From NCBI GenBank assembly GCA_900491605.1, contig UESW01004012.1:665198-729197 (forward strand): a DNA stretch of 64,000 bases. Direction: 5' to 3'. A program made the translations under genes and the position numbers. The notes under the pieces are model-generated. The model saw only the letters and a list, made by a program, of their open reading frames with translations. It made no database searches and was not told the DNA's origin. Every line of letters starts with the position of its first letter. The first letter of the stretch is position 1. Source of the stretch: Calamus simplicifolius (lineage: Eukaryota; Streptophyta; Magnoliopsida; Arecales; Arecaceae). Shown here piece by piece: positions 36,801 through 42,479 of the stretch.

Positions 36801-38691
36801 ACAAGACTCACCAAGCAGTAGATTGAGAAGAAGAGATTCGGCACAACAAAGCAACAAAAAGATTGAATAAAATATGGAAACATCTAATAAGTTTCCACTC
36901 TACTTGTGTAACTTGGTCAACCACTAAATTACATAGAACCAGAGAATTTGTAACCTAGAGAGAGGCATGTGATGGTGCTATCTCTTCATACATTCCATGA
37001 TTAACCACAGGTGGACTCTAAAAGTAGAAAAAATGGGGAGTCAGTTTATAATGGTTTAGAAAAACCTCTGGAGTCATGATAAAAATAAGTCCTTGAAATG
37101 CTTAAGATGACGAAATATAAGAAGATGAAGAGAAAAACATTGATAATGCTACACTTTTTTTAGGATGCAATATGGTTTTGGCTGATGAAATATCTTATCA
37201 CATATGTTGGATTTTTTCCCCCCTTTTCTGAAGCTAAAACCCAATACATTCTACAAATACAGAATTCAGGATTTAAAAAATGAAAACCTTTAATAACTTC
37301 AGATAGAAAGACCTAAACCCACACATATTTCATTCCTTGTAGTCATTGCATCTTCTAAAGTAACATATATTGAAATCTTTTCTTCTTTTTTATGAATGAC
37401 ATGCTGCAAAGTTTGTGCAAGGTTTAATTGTGGTAAGAATGCATCTACATCATCTATTGCAACCATCTTCGCATATGGCTTAATCTTAAAGCAACTTTAA
37501 AGTGACACATTTAACAGTATAAAATCCTCTTGCAGCTTGTAGCAATTAAAAGTAAAATTGAAGAATGAAAATCAAGTCTTAGCCAATCAACATTAAAAAT
37601 ATCAGATCATCTATGTCATAGACCACGGGAAAATTTAGTAAAATGCATTTCAAACAAGCTGCTCAAGCAACACTAGAGATAACTAGAATTCAGCATTAAA
37701 ACGCTAACTAAATACTCGATCATCTAACTCACTTCTGCAGATAGGAGAAAAATTGCAATGGTTGATATCCAGAAGCACTGACGGTGGAAATTGTAATGCA
37801 GTAAAAATTGATGTTAAGAAAAATGTAAACTACTTTGACATAGGTGACTTTTTGAATGACTTACTGATATTCAGTCTCCTGTACTCCATAACCTTGATGA
37901 AGAAACCGAAGGTGAGAAAAGGCTCCATCCAAATCATCTTTCTCTGCAGCTTCCTTCAAAGCATCCAAATGTGCCATCTGAACACTTCGCTGTATCCGAC
38001 CAAGAACCTCCGACTCCTCAAGAGAAGAACTTGGGGTCCCCACGGCTTCAGCTCTGACACTGATAGCCAATTCTGATCCATAAGGTCCGGATGGGTGGGC
38101 TTGACTCTGAATATTTCCACATAGCGCATCAAAAACCTCTCCGTTATCAAGAAAAATCCTCCACAGACCCCTCAATTCATCATCAGACACCAAAGAACCC
38201 TCATCAAAAATCTCGACATCATGCTCTGCATCGGCCTTCAATCCCCAAACACCTAAACCTAATATCTTGTTCAAGATGTCTACAGAATGGATATTTACGT
38301 CAAGGGCTTCCTCTTTCTCATCGAGATCAGGATCCTGAGGCCGATTCTTCAACATTTCCGATACTTTAAATGATACGAGTTGGATCAAGAGAAGGAACTC
38401 CACCTTCAAAACAAGAATCTCGGGATCAAATCTCCATATCGATCCCGAGTTATCGAAATTGATGAGCTCCAGGGCGGAGAGCCAGGCGAGCTGCGAAGGA
38501 GAGATACAGGTGCTCGACCAAAGGACGCCATCGATCCTTCCACCTTGTAAGACGATGGACCGGAGAATTGATAGGGCAAGCTCCGGATTCCGCTTCCGGA
38601 GGCTGAGGAGCGATGCCCGGAGCGCTTCGAATTGGCCCAGGAAGAGGTGATTCGCAACAACTCGAGAGAGAATTGCGATCTCCTGCTCCAT
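3473..38691 (-). CDS. Very large ZFYVE26 (spastizin)-like protein gene, 28 exons, 3' end outside window
   Basis: The exons were joined by hand from donor and acceptor sites; every junction keeps phase. The coding sum is 6712 bases, and with one base restored in each of exons 14 and 26 it is 6714, or 2238 codons. The start ATG is at 38691 (protein begins MEQEIAILSRVVANHL). The product is a largely helical, Leu-rich protein with no signal peptide. From memory it resembles the single large plant family annotated as zinc finger FYVE domain protein (Arabidopsis AT2G25730-like, about 2.4-2.5 thousand residues), related to animal ZFYVE26/spastizin, which acts in endosome/lysosome and autophagy trafficking. 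No FYVE finger is visible; there is only a lone CKKC pair near residue 1975. The C-terminal part (residues 1915-2238) is the most family-like. The last roughly 250 residues must lie left of position 1, beyond the antisense LINE. Family assignment is from recall, not a search. Confidence 0.85.
3839..4367 (-). other. Intron 27, no internal feature
   Basis: 529-base AT-rich intron with canonical ends. Open frames inside it are chance readings rich in Leu, Tyr and Phe from AT-rich DNA. Confidence 0.8.
4368..4593 (-). CDS. Exon 27 (residues 2041-2116)
   Basis: 226 bases, YEHLAKSAPAILDDSLSADA onward, with LNVLYLPSTLPRSER and CIHYLQE. Acceptor ..tgtag, donor GAA|gtaagc, phase 0. Confidence 0.9.
4594..6441 (-). 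other. Intron 26, no recognised element
   Basis: 1848 bases, AT-rich. Only a short AAC/AGC-type trinucleotide stretch (about 6175-6210) stands out. Confidence 0.75.
6442..6545 (-). CDS. Exon 26 (residues 2006-2041), one base missing in a homopolymer
   Basis: Reads QALQLHKGDPTPVILDIINT then VEG. The next conserved residues, GPPVDVP, are in the frame one base over. The shift falls at five G in a row (plus-strand C5 at 6475-6479) where six are expected. With 105 bases instead of 104 the exon joins exon 27 in phase (Leu-Tyr-Glu-His-Leu-Ala-Lys). Second independent homopolymer loss in this gene. Confidence 0.82.
7180..7530. repeat. CT-rich low-complexity segment
   Basis: Unevenly CT-rich, with perfect (CT)n around 7376-7391. 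A 151-codon open frame across it is a by-product of the composition (Ser, Leu, Pro). The segment is less AT-rich than its surroundings and may be part of an unrecognised insertion. Confidence 0.4.
7780..7990 (-). mobile_element. LINE 3'-end fragment
   Basis: On the minus strand it carries the typical 3' end of a plant LINE family (...TCATGTAGCTAACCCCATG, then TAGTTGGG and AAGCTTAGAT), as in the fragment at 9940-10225 but in the opposite orientation. Strongly 5'-truncated. Confidence 0.7.
8783..9427. mobile_element. Non-autonomous hAT element, 645 bp
   Basis: The ends are inverted repeats, TAGAAATGACAAT on the left and TAAGGATGGCAAT read inward from the right, both fitting the common plant hAT end TAGGGATGGCAAT. 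It is flanked by a perfect 8-bp target duplication, GCTATAAG (8775-8782 and 9428-9435), the hAT hallmark. Inner ends carry GGGGA-type motifs (about 8805-9005 and 9238-9420) around an AT-rich core. No transposase. Confidence 0.85.
9612..9650. other. Small hairpin inside intron 25
   Basis: TTGGGACAC at 9612 is mirrored by GTGTCCCAA at 9642-9650. The surrounding 9545-9720 looks like a dispersed repeat, but its ends were not found. Confidence 0.35.
9940..10225 (+). mobile_element. LINE 3'-end fragment
   Basis: Contains the degenerate end of the RT-containing frame and the typical tail GTAGCTGACCCCATGTAGTT followed by GGGAAAAGGC. Same family as 7780-7990, opposite strand. Confidence 0.7.
10581..10663 (-). 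CDS. Exon 25 (residues 1979-2006)
   Basis: 83 bases, IDAFPVWNAWGHALIRMERY then AQARVKF. The W-x-x-W-G motif and A-R-x-K-F pattern also recall animal ZFYVE26 C-termini (from memory). Acceptor ..ttcag, donor AA|gtaagt. Confidence 0.87.
10759..11088 (-). CDS. Exon 24 (residues 1869-1978)
   Basis: 110 codons: ALVYAKSQLRKLAETSDLSS, an acidic/Ser linker, then the highly family-typical LLAQADIWLGRAELLQSLLG and DERYSMAVYTCKKCK. The CKKC pair is the only Cys cluster seen; it is not a complete zinc finger. Donor AAG|gtagtt. Confidence 0.9.
11157..11318 (-). CDS. Exon 23 (residues 1815-1868)
   Basis: 54 codons, ALLSLCSDESVSAKGAVELC onward to ATETYVQ. Acceptor ..tccag, donor CAG|gtatat. Followed by the shortest intron of the gene (68 bases). 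Confidence 0.88.
11319..12087 (-). other. Intron 22, no recognised element
   Basis: 769 bases with canonical ends; an AAAAC run at about 11756-11780 is the only simple repeat. Confidence 0.75.
12088..12576 (-). CDS. Exon 22 (residues 1652-1814)
   Basis: 163 codons, the longest internal exon. Begins ILQEFPSLRDDNLVLAYAAK, then a basic Ser/Arg-rich low-complexity segment (SGSRSKQKSRSGMPSKSN, RKRKSSG; a possible NLS-like cluster, inference only), then EEWVLTGDPYKDNAVRSSHR. Donor AAG|gtatta. Confidence 0.9.
12800..12997 (-). CDS. Exon 21 (residues 1586-1651)
   Basis: 66 codons, VHFFLKRGVGNLSDSEINRL onward to LQSASL. Acceptor ..gatag, donor TTG|gtacat. The frame from exon 20 runs straight on. Confidence 0.89.
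13091..13381 (-). CDS. Exon 20 (residues 1489-1585)
   Basis: 97 codons, VEAYCKEDPEGLALRLAGKG onward, with LLTTDPLSGGGPAGASQFLS and LLPDLRSKQLL. Acceptor ..gtcag, donor CTT|gtataa. Confidence 0.89.
13382..13697 (-). other. Intron 19, no internal feature
   Basis: 316 bases, canonical ends, nothing recognised. Confidence 0.75.
13698..13775 (-). CDS. Exon 19 (residues 1463-1488)
   Basis: 26 codons, VLQMRKALQRYGHILSADDR onward to SWQE. Acceptor ..tttag, donor GAG|gtatta. Confidence 0.87.
13899..13989 (-). CDS. Exon 18 (residues 1432-1462)
   Basis: 91 bases, KYLHRWELDAAMDVLTMCS onward to DPVRNE. Acceptor ..ttcag, donor GAG|gtattt, phase 0. Confidence 0.88.
13990..15467 (-). other. Intron 17, no recognised element
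   Basis: 1478 bases, AT-rich, canonical ends. I see no element ends or simple repeats of note. Confidence 0.7.
15468..15692 (-). CDS. Exon 17 (residues 1357-1432)
   Basis: 225 bases, RLIDEGKLMDALALSDRCL onward to LKDKQLAARLAL. Acceptor ..cacag, donor AA|gtatgt, phase 2. Reads like a helical-repeat (TPR-like) solenoid turn. Confidence 0.89.
15873..15960. repeat. 88-bp near-perfect palindrome with TG/CA core
   Basis: The left arm begins ACATACATGTAATATGTC and runs into (TG)n. The right arm is its exact reverse complement, from (CA)n through GACATATTACATGTATGT; each arm is about 35 bases around a short TATATACATATG-type centre. Confidence 0.85.
16730..17465 (+). mobile_element. 5'-truncated LINE relic
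   Basis: Matches the 3' part of the longer LINE at 20680-23880 piece by piece: the ATTAGAAAGGAGAGATTGA stretch, the GAAGATAGATCAAGAGGATA stretch, and a final GGCTTAATTGTTGCGTTGTA tail. Heavily mutated to AT. Confidence 0.7.
17481..17800. mobile_element. TRIM-like element or fragment with short direct repeats
   Basis: Two diverged direct repeats of about 70 bases (17481-17555 and 17728-17800; both carry TTAACT...AATT-ACCT-AAAAGCTT...ATAG) flank a stretch with a T-run, a G-run, GGGTTCAAACTCATGAC and CTCGATACCCTGTTAA. The last resembles the complement of an initiator-Met primer site, a plan known from short TRIM/SMART elements. Ends and target duplication not resolved. Confidence 0.4.
17973..18317 (-). 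CDS. Exon 16 (residues 1242-1357)
   Basis: 345 bases, RFPTLNRWIQMQSNLHRVSE onward, then a charged low-complexity linker (RLRDPESDTESEVDD) and FLSFDWENEGPYEKAVDR. Ends in phase 2 at AG|gtatgg. Confidence 0.9.
18395..18840 (-). CDS. Exon 15 (residues 1094-1242)
   Basis: 446 bases after a 7-kb intron, beginning LLTRLVFERGSTDAAGKVAD and containing CVPPVFPPRSGHGWACIP, one of the most family-typical stretches. Ends in phase 2 at AG|gtaatg. Confidence 0.9.
20427..20446. repeat. (CATA)n microsatellite
   Basis: About five tandem CATA units inside intron 14. Confidence 0.8.
20680..23880 (+). mobile_element. Near full-length degenerate LINE
   Basis: The 5' part starts with GGTCCCAAGCCCGGATAAAG, a well-known plant LINE head. 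An AP-endonuclease-like region follows near 21000-21200 (translates to NLNIGSLTEK, then ACLQE-KW). RT remains are at 22711-22941 (YGCFIDLEKVYHEI and LWRVLEKKGVHVKYI) and at 23035 the catalytic box has become FAND. The tail reads TATGTAGCCAACCTCAACTA, then GTTG and a TTATTGTTGT end. Many stops and strong C-to-T/G-to-A decay. Confidence 0.85.
22711..22941 (+). pseudogene. LINE reverse transcriptase fragment
   Basis: 77 codons of RT fingers/palm: FIDLEKVYHEI (motif A, where D is normally followed by KAYD) and the WRVLEKKGVHVKYI segment. Isolated between stops; not a host gene. Confidence 0.8.
25825..26191 (-). CDS. Exon 14 (residues 971-1093), one base missing in a homopolymer
   Basis: Begins by completing a Gly codon (acceptor ..ttcag) and reads KLHNLARAVADEDADGNYIK onward to DSGKK. 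From there the open frame continues only as family-unlike residues to a stop. In the frame one base over it reads FGSVPFKPSTYLSSFIIYIA onward to VYEWPKD, which joins in phase to exon 15. The switch falls at a run of five T (plus-strand A5 at 25963-25967) where six are expected. Exon length is 367; 368 would keep phase. Probably a sequencing error, possibly a true mutation. Confidence 0.82.
26295..26448 (-). CDS. Exon 13 (residues 920-971)
   Basis: 154 bases, EKSPTLQEILAEGMSLSLS onward to GKRQFLSG. Ends in phase 1 at G|gtaata. A second, unused gtatgt lies inside near 26411. Confidence 0.85.
26449..27159 (-). other. Intron 12 with a 95-bp tandem duplication
   Basis: 711 bases, canonical ends. 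Apart from the duplication at 26584-26769 nothing is recognised. Confidence 0.75.
26584..26769. repeat. Two-copy tandem duplication, unit about 95 bp
   Basis: Copy 1 (26584-26678) and copy 2 (26679-26769) both start AATGAAGCTTGATGAGACTA and end GTGAGTATGGCAATG, with about ten differences, so the duplication is not very recent. Confidence 0.85.
27160..27297 (-). CDS. Exon 12 (residues 874-919)
   Basis: 46 codons, GRNMLSEIFPGCSPKMGSVY onward to HDLLEQ. Acceptor ..cacag, donor CAG|gttagt. Confidence 0.87.
27535..27606 (-). CDS. Exon 11 (residues 850-873), followed by a GC-AG intron
   Basis: 24 codons, ILLCIDVAATSAKSVDMCKL onward to LLDQ. The downstream donor reads CAG|gcaagt, the accepted GC-AG exception with an otherwise perfect consensus. 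The phase on both sides requires this site. Confidence 0.82.
27709..27807 (-). CDS. Exon 10 (residues 817-849)
   Basis: Exactly 33 codons, VEDAVSRVAEGAPNAALELD onward. Acceptor ..tccag, donor GCA|gtaagt. Confidence 0.86.
27808..30219 (-). other. Intron 9, no recognised element
   Basis: 2412 bases, AT-rich, canonical ends. I saw no element ends, long repeats or coding signal. Confidence 0.7.
30220..30343 (-). CDS. Exon 9 (residues 775-816)
   Basis: A 124-base exon that completes a Leu codon and reads CMQRAKYDIGEEAVHRFSL onward to GAFRRAS. Phase 0 end, donor TCG|gtattg. Confidence 0.86.
30344..32082 (-). other. Intron 8, no recognised element
   Basis: 1739 bases. Some stretches (30600-31650) are less AT-rich and may be old inserted DNA, but no family is recognised. 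Confidence 0.65.
32083..32510 (-). CDS. Exon 8 (residues 633-775)
   Basis: A 428-base exon with a helical region (FTELLLAILQHNLPAIAPEV) and a Trp-rich end (DWEWRLSILQRFQPLSGHQW). Ends in phase 2, donor CT|gtgagt. Confidence 0.88.
32511..33643 (-). other. Intron 7 with a 23-bp tandem duplication
   Basis: 1133 bases, canonical ends; holds the perfect duplication at 32678-32723. Confidence 0.75.
32678..32723. repeat. Perfect 23-bp tandem duplication
   Basis: The unit AAACTTCAATGGAAAAGTTG plus TGT occurs twice in direct succession without a difference. Confidence 0.9.
33644..33818 (-). CDS. Exon 7 (residues 574-632)
   Basis: Completes the split Arg codon and reads MQDIELMHMRYALELAVFAI onward. 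Ends in phase 0 at AAG|gtgagt. Length 175. Confidence 0.87.
33819..34500 (-). other. Intron 6, possible dispersed repeat
   Basis: 682 bases. The part 34080-34310 is rich in GGTAC, GATACC and GTACTG words in both orientations, as in some monocot dispersed repeats, but no ends were found. Confidence 0.5.
34501..34595 (-). CDS. Exon 6 (residues 543-574)
   Basis: A short 95-base exon, VLFDVVPGIKFQDAIKLIS onward, ending in phase 2 inside an Arg codon. Acceptor ..taaag, donor AG|gtgcaa. Missed by simple ORF criteria but required by phase. Confidence 0.82.
34867..35082 (-). CDS. Exon 5 (residues 471-542)
   Basis: A 216-base phase-0 exon beginning ISCVEYLCDLLCFHLDL and ending AVQSPMR. Acceptor ..gacag, donor AGG|gtatgc. 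Confidence 0.88.
35173..35340 (-). CDS. Exon 4 (residues 415-470)
   Basis: A 168-base phase-0 exon, ILSLFPLLRPLVAVLGWDLL onward, with a basic KTAARKK segment. Flanked by acceptor ..atgcag and donor GTG|gtaatc. Confidence 0.88.
35485..35754 (-). CDS. Exon 3 (residues 325-414)
   Basis: A 270-base exon in phase 0, beginning VIHDEVLSQEIEQHRISDP after acceptor ..accag. Donor is GAT|gtatgt. Contains a run of small helices (TLALDIVTNLQGE, ALSAIRREQLQEA). Confidence 0.88.
35755..36587 (-). other. Intron 2 with TTTA/T-run and G-run
   Basis: 833 bases; a (TTTA)n stretch followed by a T-run and G-rich tract at about 36410-36458, otherwise nothing recognised. Confidence 0.7.
36588..36732 (-). CDS. Exon 2 (residues 276-324)
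   Basis: The acceptor (ttgtag) at 36733 completes the split Gln codon of exon 1. The exon reads MVMQVLIKKAWSQNAYYGE onward without stops and ends in phase 0 with CAG before gtgata. Length 145. Confidence 0.85.
36733..37864 (-). other. Intron 1, no recognised element
   Basis: 1132 bases, AT-rich, canonical ends; no conserved feature seen. Confidence 0.75.
37865..38691 (-). CDS. Exon 1 (residues 1-276)
   Basis: Starts at ATG 38691 in a good plant context (A at -3, G at +4). Encodes an N-terminal helical region with LRKRNPELALSIL and LEFLLLIQ-like stretches, then an acidic segment. Ends in phase 2 at a strong donor (gtaagt, read on the minus strand at 37864). A gene-start telo-box lies just upstream. 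Confidence 0.9.
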
Positions 38692-39277
38692 TATCGGACG
38701 ACGATAGAAGTCGAGAAAGAACTTGGGTTAGGGTTAGGGTTTTAGAGCCGGGAAGAAGAACGACTCCATGGTTTCTTGCCACCGTCTTTTCTTGCAGCGC
38801 ACTAGCGTTAGAGCGGTGGAGTAGGGGTGGGGGGTTTTACGGGCAGCCCGATGGTTCCGCATTCGCGTCGGCTGTTCCGCCGGATATTATAGCGGTTCCT
38901 GTGAACTGATGACGCGTGTTGCAATATCGCCCGGGTAGGGTTTTCACTTTTCAAGGCTTTTGATGGTTGCGTAGCGCACGCAGTCGGATGTTTCGCGGGA
39001 CAACGTAAAGGTGGCCATCACGCGCTCGCCACGTTGGGGGACGGAGATGGCTCAGGATGCCTGGGCATCAAGGGGAGTTATGGGAGGTTCGAAGCTTTAA
39101 GTCGCCGACGAAATTTTTGACAACGGAGCCTGGTGGCGAGGGAACTTTAAAGGTGGTCATCGTCCATGACAGGCTTTTATACGTGTCCCGCGTCAAAACG
39201 GAACTTTAAAGGGAGTTTCTATTTTCACCGGCCAAATTACTTGGTACAACCACCACCCTCATCCCCAACCCCCTACC
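38692..39277. other. Promoter and 5' flank of the large gene
   Basis: No further gene is seen. It is richer in G+C and CpG than the introns, as expected for a plant promoter-leader region. Apart from the telo-box I see no clear TATA element at a fitting distance. Ends at the 8-bp target duplication of a hAT element. Confidence 0.5.
38725..38744 (-). promoter_or_regulatory. Telo-box-like motif just upstream of the start codon
   Basis: On the minus strand the sequence is TAAAACCCTAACCCTAACCC, 33 bases before the ATG. AAACCCTAA telo-boxes are known in 5' leaders and promoters of plant housekeeping and translation genes. It probably lies in the 5' UTR or core promoter here; the transcription start cannot be fixed from the sequence. 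Confidence 0.5.
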
Positions 39278-39354
39278 TAGGGGTATAACTCGGTCTCATA
39301 AAACTCAGATTTTTCTCAACCCTAACCATAATCCTATTTGTAAAATGTCAACTC

Positions 39355-39450
39355 TAATCCTAACCCTAACCCTAACCCTATTTTAAAACCTCAACCCTAA
39401 CCCTATTTTAAAAATCGGGTTCGGGTTGAGTTTCGGGTTAGAATTCGGGT
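39355..39450. repeat. CCCTAA / GGGTT-rich subterminal tract
   Basis: Several CCCTAA units in a row (about 39357-39381 and again near 39395-39410), followed by GGGTTCGGGTTGAG in the opposite sense. Telomere-like in appearance but part of the hAT element. Confidence 0.8.
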
Positions 39451-39480
39451 TGATAGAAAAAAAATATATATGACAATCTA

Positions 39481-39585
39481 AAACAAACAAGCTTTACATT
39501 GCACAAATAAGCTAAAGTTTGAAACAAATAAGCTTTACATTGTACAAACAAGCTGAAGTTTGAAACAAACAAGCTTCACATTTCA
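39481..39585. repeat. 41-bp tandem repeat, about 2.5 copies
   Basis: Units begin at 39481, 39522 and 39563 with AAACAAA(C/T)AAGCTT(T/C)ACAT and differ at few positions. Lies inside the hAT element. Confidence 0.85.
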
Positions 39586-40388
39586 AATTACGTGTCTAAA
39601 AATATACATCTTTTACATAAGACTAAACAAAAAAAAAAAAAGTACATTCTTAAACCAAAACATATCCAAAGTAATCCAAATATTGCATAATATTTCAATA
39701 GCCACTATATGCATTGATGAAGTCACCTTTATCCTTTGGAAGCAGAAAATATTGAGACGATATAAAGAGCTAGTTAGAAGACCATATAAGTCTGGTATGA
39801 GAGATCTTTTCCAAGTAGCGAGACTGCATTCGCCATCCAAAGCTCTCTGATTTTTTACTCGTCGCCCATTTCCCAGATGTTTTAGTTTTCTGCTCATCAT
39901 CTCTTCCCAGATGCTTTCATAAAATTTTGGCAAACTTCATATTAGAAGTTACAAATGTCTCGAAGAAGATAATTAAAAAAAATAAAGATACTAGTTTGGC
40001 CAACCAATATTACATGATAAAATGCAAAGGTTAAAGGTATATTGCTCATTTTAAAAGGTAATGAAGGTTCTGGTGGAATGTTCATACCAAGAATTATCAC
40101 TTCCACAAAACTATTATCAGCACTACATGCTTTAAACTTAACAAACAAGGCTAAATTATCACTTCCACAACACCAGTGGGCCTGCTGCTTGTGGCTTTGC
40201 GGGTTCGGATTTTCTTGGGTTCGGGTTGACTGCAACCCTAACCCGGCCCAAGTTGCAAATCGGTCCGAGTTCAACCCGGATCCTTCGGGTTCGGGTTAAG
40301 CAAACTAGAGTTTGAGTACTGCTACAAATCGGGTTCCGTGGGCCGGGTTCGGGTTGAACCCGGCCCAAGTTGCACCCCTACCCCTACC

Positions 40389-40939
40389 CCCTTCCTTAAA
40401 TTTTAAAATAAAAAAAAATTCTAAACTATTTTTTTTTTTTTCTCTCCTTCATCGCCTCCTCTTCAGCACCACCATTCCTTCCCCTATCTCCTTTCCTTCT
40501 CATCTCCTTTCCTTCCCCAATACCTCCCACTCCTCAACATCAGCACTGGCCCTCTCCCAATGCCCCCTTCGATGCCCCTTCAACATCGTCGGCCAAACAT
40601 GATCAAATGGAGAACGCACCTCTCGGTGCCCCTTCGGTGTCGTTCGATCAAATATGATCGAAGGGCTTCTATTCGATTTTGTTTGATCGAATGGATCATG
40701 TTGAACAGAATGGCCTTTGTTCGGTCAAACAGGACCGAATAGAGGTTCAACCTGATTCGTTCGATCAAACAAAGCCGAACAGAAACCTTCTGCTCGGCCT
40801 TGTTTGGCCAAACAGTGCCGAAGGAAGAGCCAAAAAGGAACACTAAATTGGTGCCGAGAAGTGAGAAGAAAACAAGGCCGAAGAAGATGGTGCTGAAAAG
40901 GAAAGAAGACGGAGGCGGCGCAGAAGAGAGGAGGGAGAG
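40389..40939. other. Intergenic stretch with T-run, pyrimidine tract and palindromes
   Basis: Starts with an A/T-rich and CT-rich part (40395-40560), then the palindrome array at 40643-40822. No gene recognised; open frames on both strands mirror the palindromes. Confidence 0.5.
40643..40822. repeat. Array of about five imperfect 20-bp palindromes
   Basis: TTCGATCAAATATGATCGAA (40643), TTCGATTTTGTTTGATCGAA (40672), TTCGGTCAAACAGGACCGAA (40720), TTCGATCAAACAAAGCCGAA (40760) and a longer one around 40792-40822. Each reads TTCG...CGAA with a TTTGAYC/GGTCAAA-type core. Confidence 0.75.
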
Positions 40940-41504
40940 TGTCACGCCCCAGACCCAAATATCGGGCTAGGGTGACAACCCGTCGCGTGCCGGGCACGCA
41001 AGGCGTCACAAAACTTTTCACACATGACACTATTATATATAACCAAGCCAAATACATCACTGAATACTAAAAGTTTTGGGTTACAAACCCTTACACACCA
41101 CAATAATAAAGCTTGGGCATCAAGCCCTACACATCAGTAGTACTGGGGTTACAACAAAATAATGGGTCTTGTTTTATTTAATAGAAGATCCATCACCCCA
41201 CCAATCCATCTTCAATCTCATGGCTCTGACAAAAACATTGTAAGATTTTTATGAGCTTACACTCAATAAGTAAGCCACGTTATACAGTCAAATCATAGCA
41301 TAGCAATCAATAAGCACATAAATGATTTGCATGTTTAAACATTCCACCAATACTCAAACATGCAATGTAAGTAAACCCACTGTTTATACTCTCAATGGTA
41401 ACTGTAAATGTGACCCACGGCCCTGCAATATCTCAATAGTGTACCAACAAGCATCCCCCTACTGAAAGGGTCCAGATACCAGGGTCACGTCATATCATAA
41501 TCCA

Positions 41505-41780
41505 CCAGAACACATACTCTATATGTGTGATGCCACCTCGAACCAAGCAGAACACATCCTCTAGATGTGTGATGCCACCTCATAGTAACTCAGAACACAT
41601 CCTCTAGATGCATGATGCCATCTCGAACCCAAGCAGAACACATCCTCTAGACGTGTGAATGGCATAAACAAGCAGAACACATCCTCTAGACGTGTAGGTG
41701 GCATAAACAAGAAGAACACATCCTCTAGACGTGTAGGTGGCATAAACAAGCAGAACACATCCTCTAGACGTGTGTGTGGT
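41505..41780. repeat. LTR minisatellite, about seven units of 38-43 bp
   Basis: Units share CAGAACACATCCTCTAGACG and end in ATAAACAAG or CTCGAACC variants. Short open frames across it are just the repeat read in three frames. Confidence 0.85.
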
Positions 41781-42479
41781 ATGATATGATAAAGGAGAAC
41801 CGCGGCGACACATAACAGTACCTCACATCATGCACAAACATATCAATAACATCTCTATATTGCATAAACAGTGGATTATACCTACTGAACAATTGCATGT
41901 AATATATCATATCAATGTCATAATAACTGCATCTCTCATGCATAGCATGCACATATGAAATCATAGCACATAAACAACCATGTGTTCATAATATTCATCT
42001 TCTTACAATTTAGCCAATAACAATTCTTCATGTCACAATATAATTCACAATTTAAACATTCATATAATGAATAATTTATTAAATACTGATAACTGGCTTA
42101 CTTACCTCAGTACGCAATCCAACAGGTATATATCAGCTAGTCAGATGTCTGAGTACCTACAAGATCATTTTACACAATTAATTTATTAGAATACGAATAT
42201 TAAAATGACCCTTAGAATTTCTACCCAGACTAGTTCACGGGCCCAACTTTGGGCTCGTATATCTCCCACTATACACACCCAACTAGAAAATAAAATATCC
42301 CAAGAAACTAGAATTCACCCAGATTCTAGCCATATAATTATTTTACTAATCCCGGCCCGTTACGGGGCCCAAAAACCAACCCCAAAATAGATCGCTGCAT
42401 GGCCCAATAGGGCCCAAAAGATGGCAGCCCAGCCGGCCCACTTAATCCTTCAATCCCCGCTCCCCTGTTTCACCCGAAA

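Larger units (their letters stand above)
39278..40380. mobile_element. Non-autonomous hAT element, 1103 bp
   Basis: Inverted ends: TAGGGGTATAACTCGGTC on the left; TAGGGGTGCAACTTGGGC read inward from the right. A perfect 8-bp target duplication CCCCTACC flanks it (39270-39277 and 40381-40388). Subterminal regions are packed with CCCTAA, GGGTTC and GGGTTG words (39355-39450, 40195-40370), and a 41-bp tandem repeat sits inside (39481-39585). No transposase. About 590 bases upstream of the large gene. Confidence 0.88.

Noticed and set aside
38091..38909. Several frames on both strands over exon 1 and the promoter
   Set aside because: Shadows of exon 1 caused by its higher GC content.
39355..39450. 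CCCTAA tract considered as an interstitial telomere or chromosome-end relic
   Set aside because: It lies within the ends of a hAT element with a clean target duplication, is short, and is not the usual plant TTTAGGG repeat.
41505..41780. Regular repeats considered as a CRISPR array
   Set aside because: Plant nuclear DNA, no unique spacers, the unit is a tandem minisatellite inside an LTR.
41561..41813. Frames giving repeated TSRGCVLLVYAT-like peptides (also 50249-50501)
   Set aside because: Direct products of the LTR minisatellite; every frame of the repeat is open.
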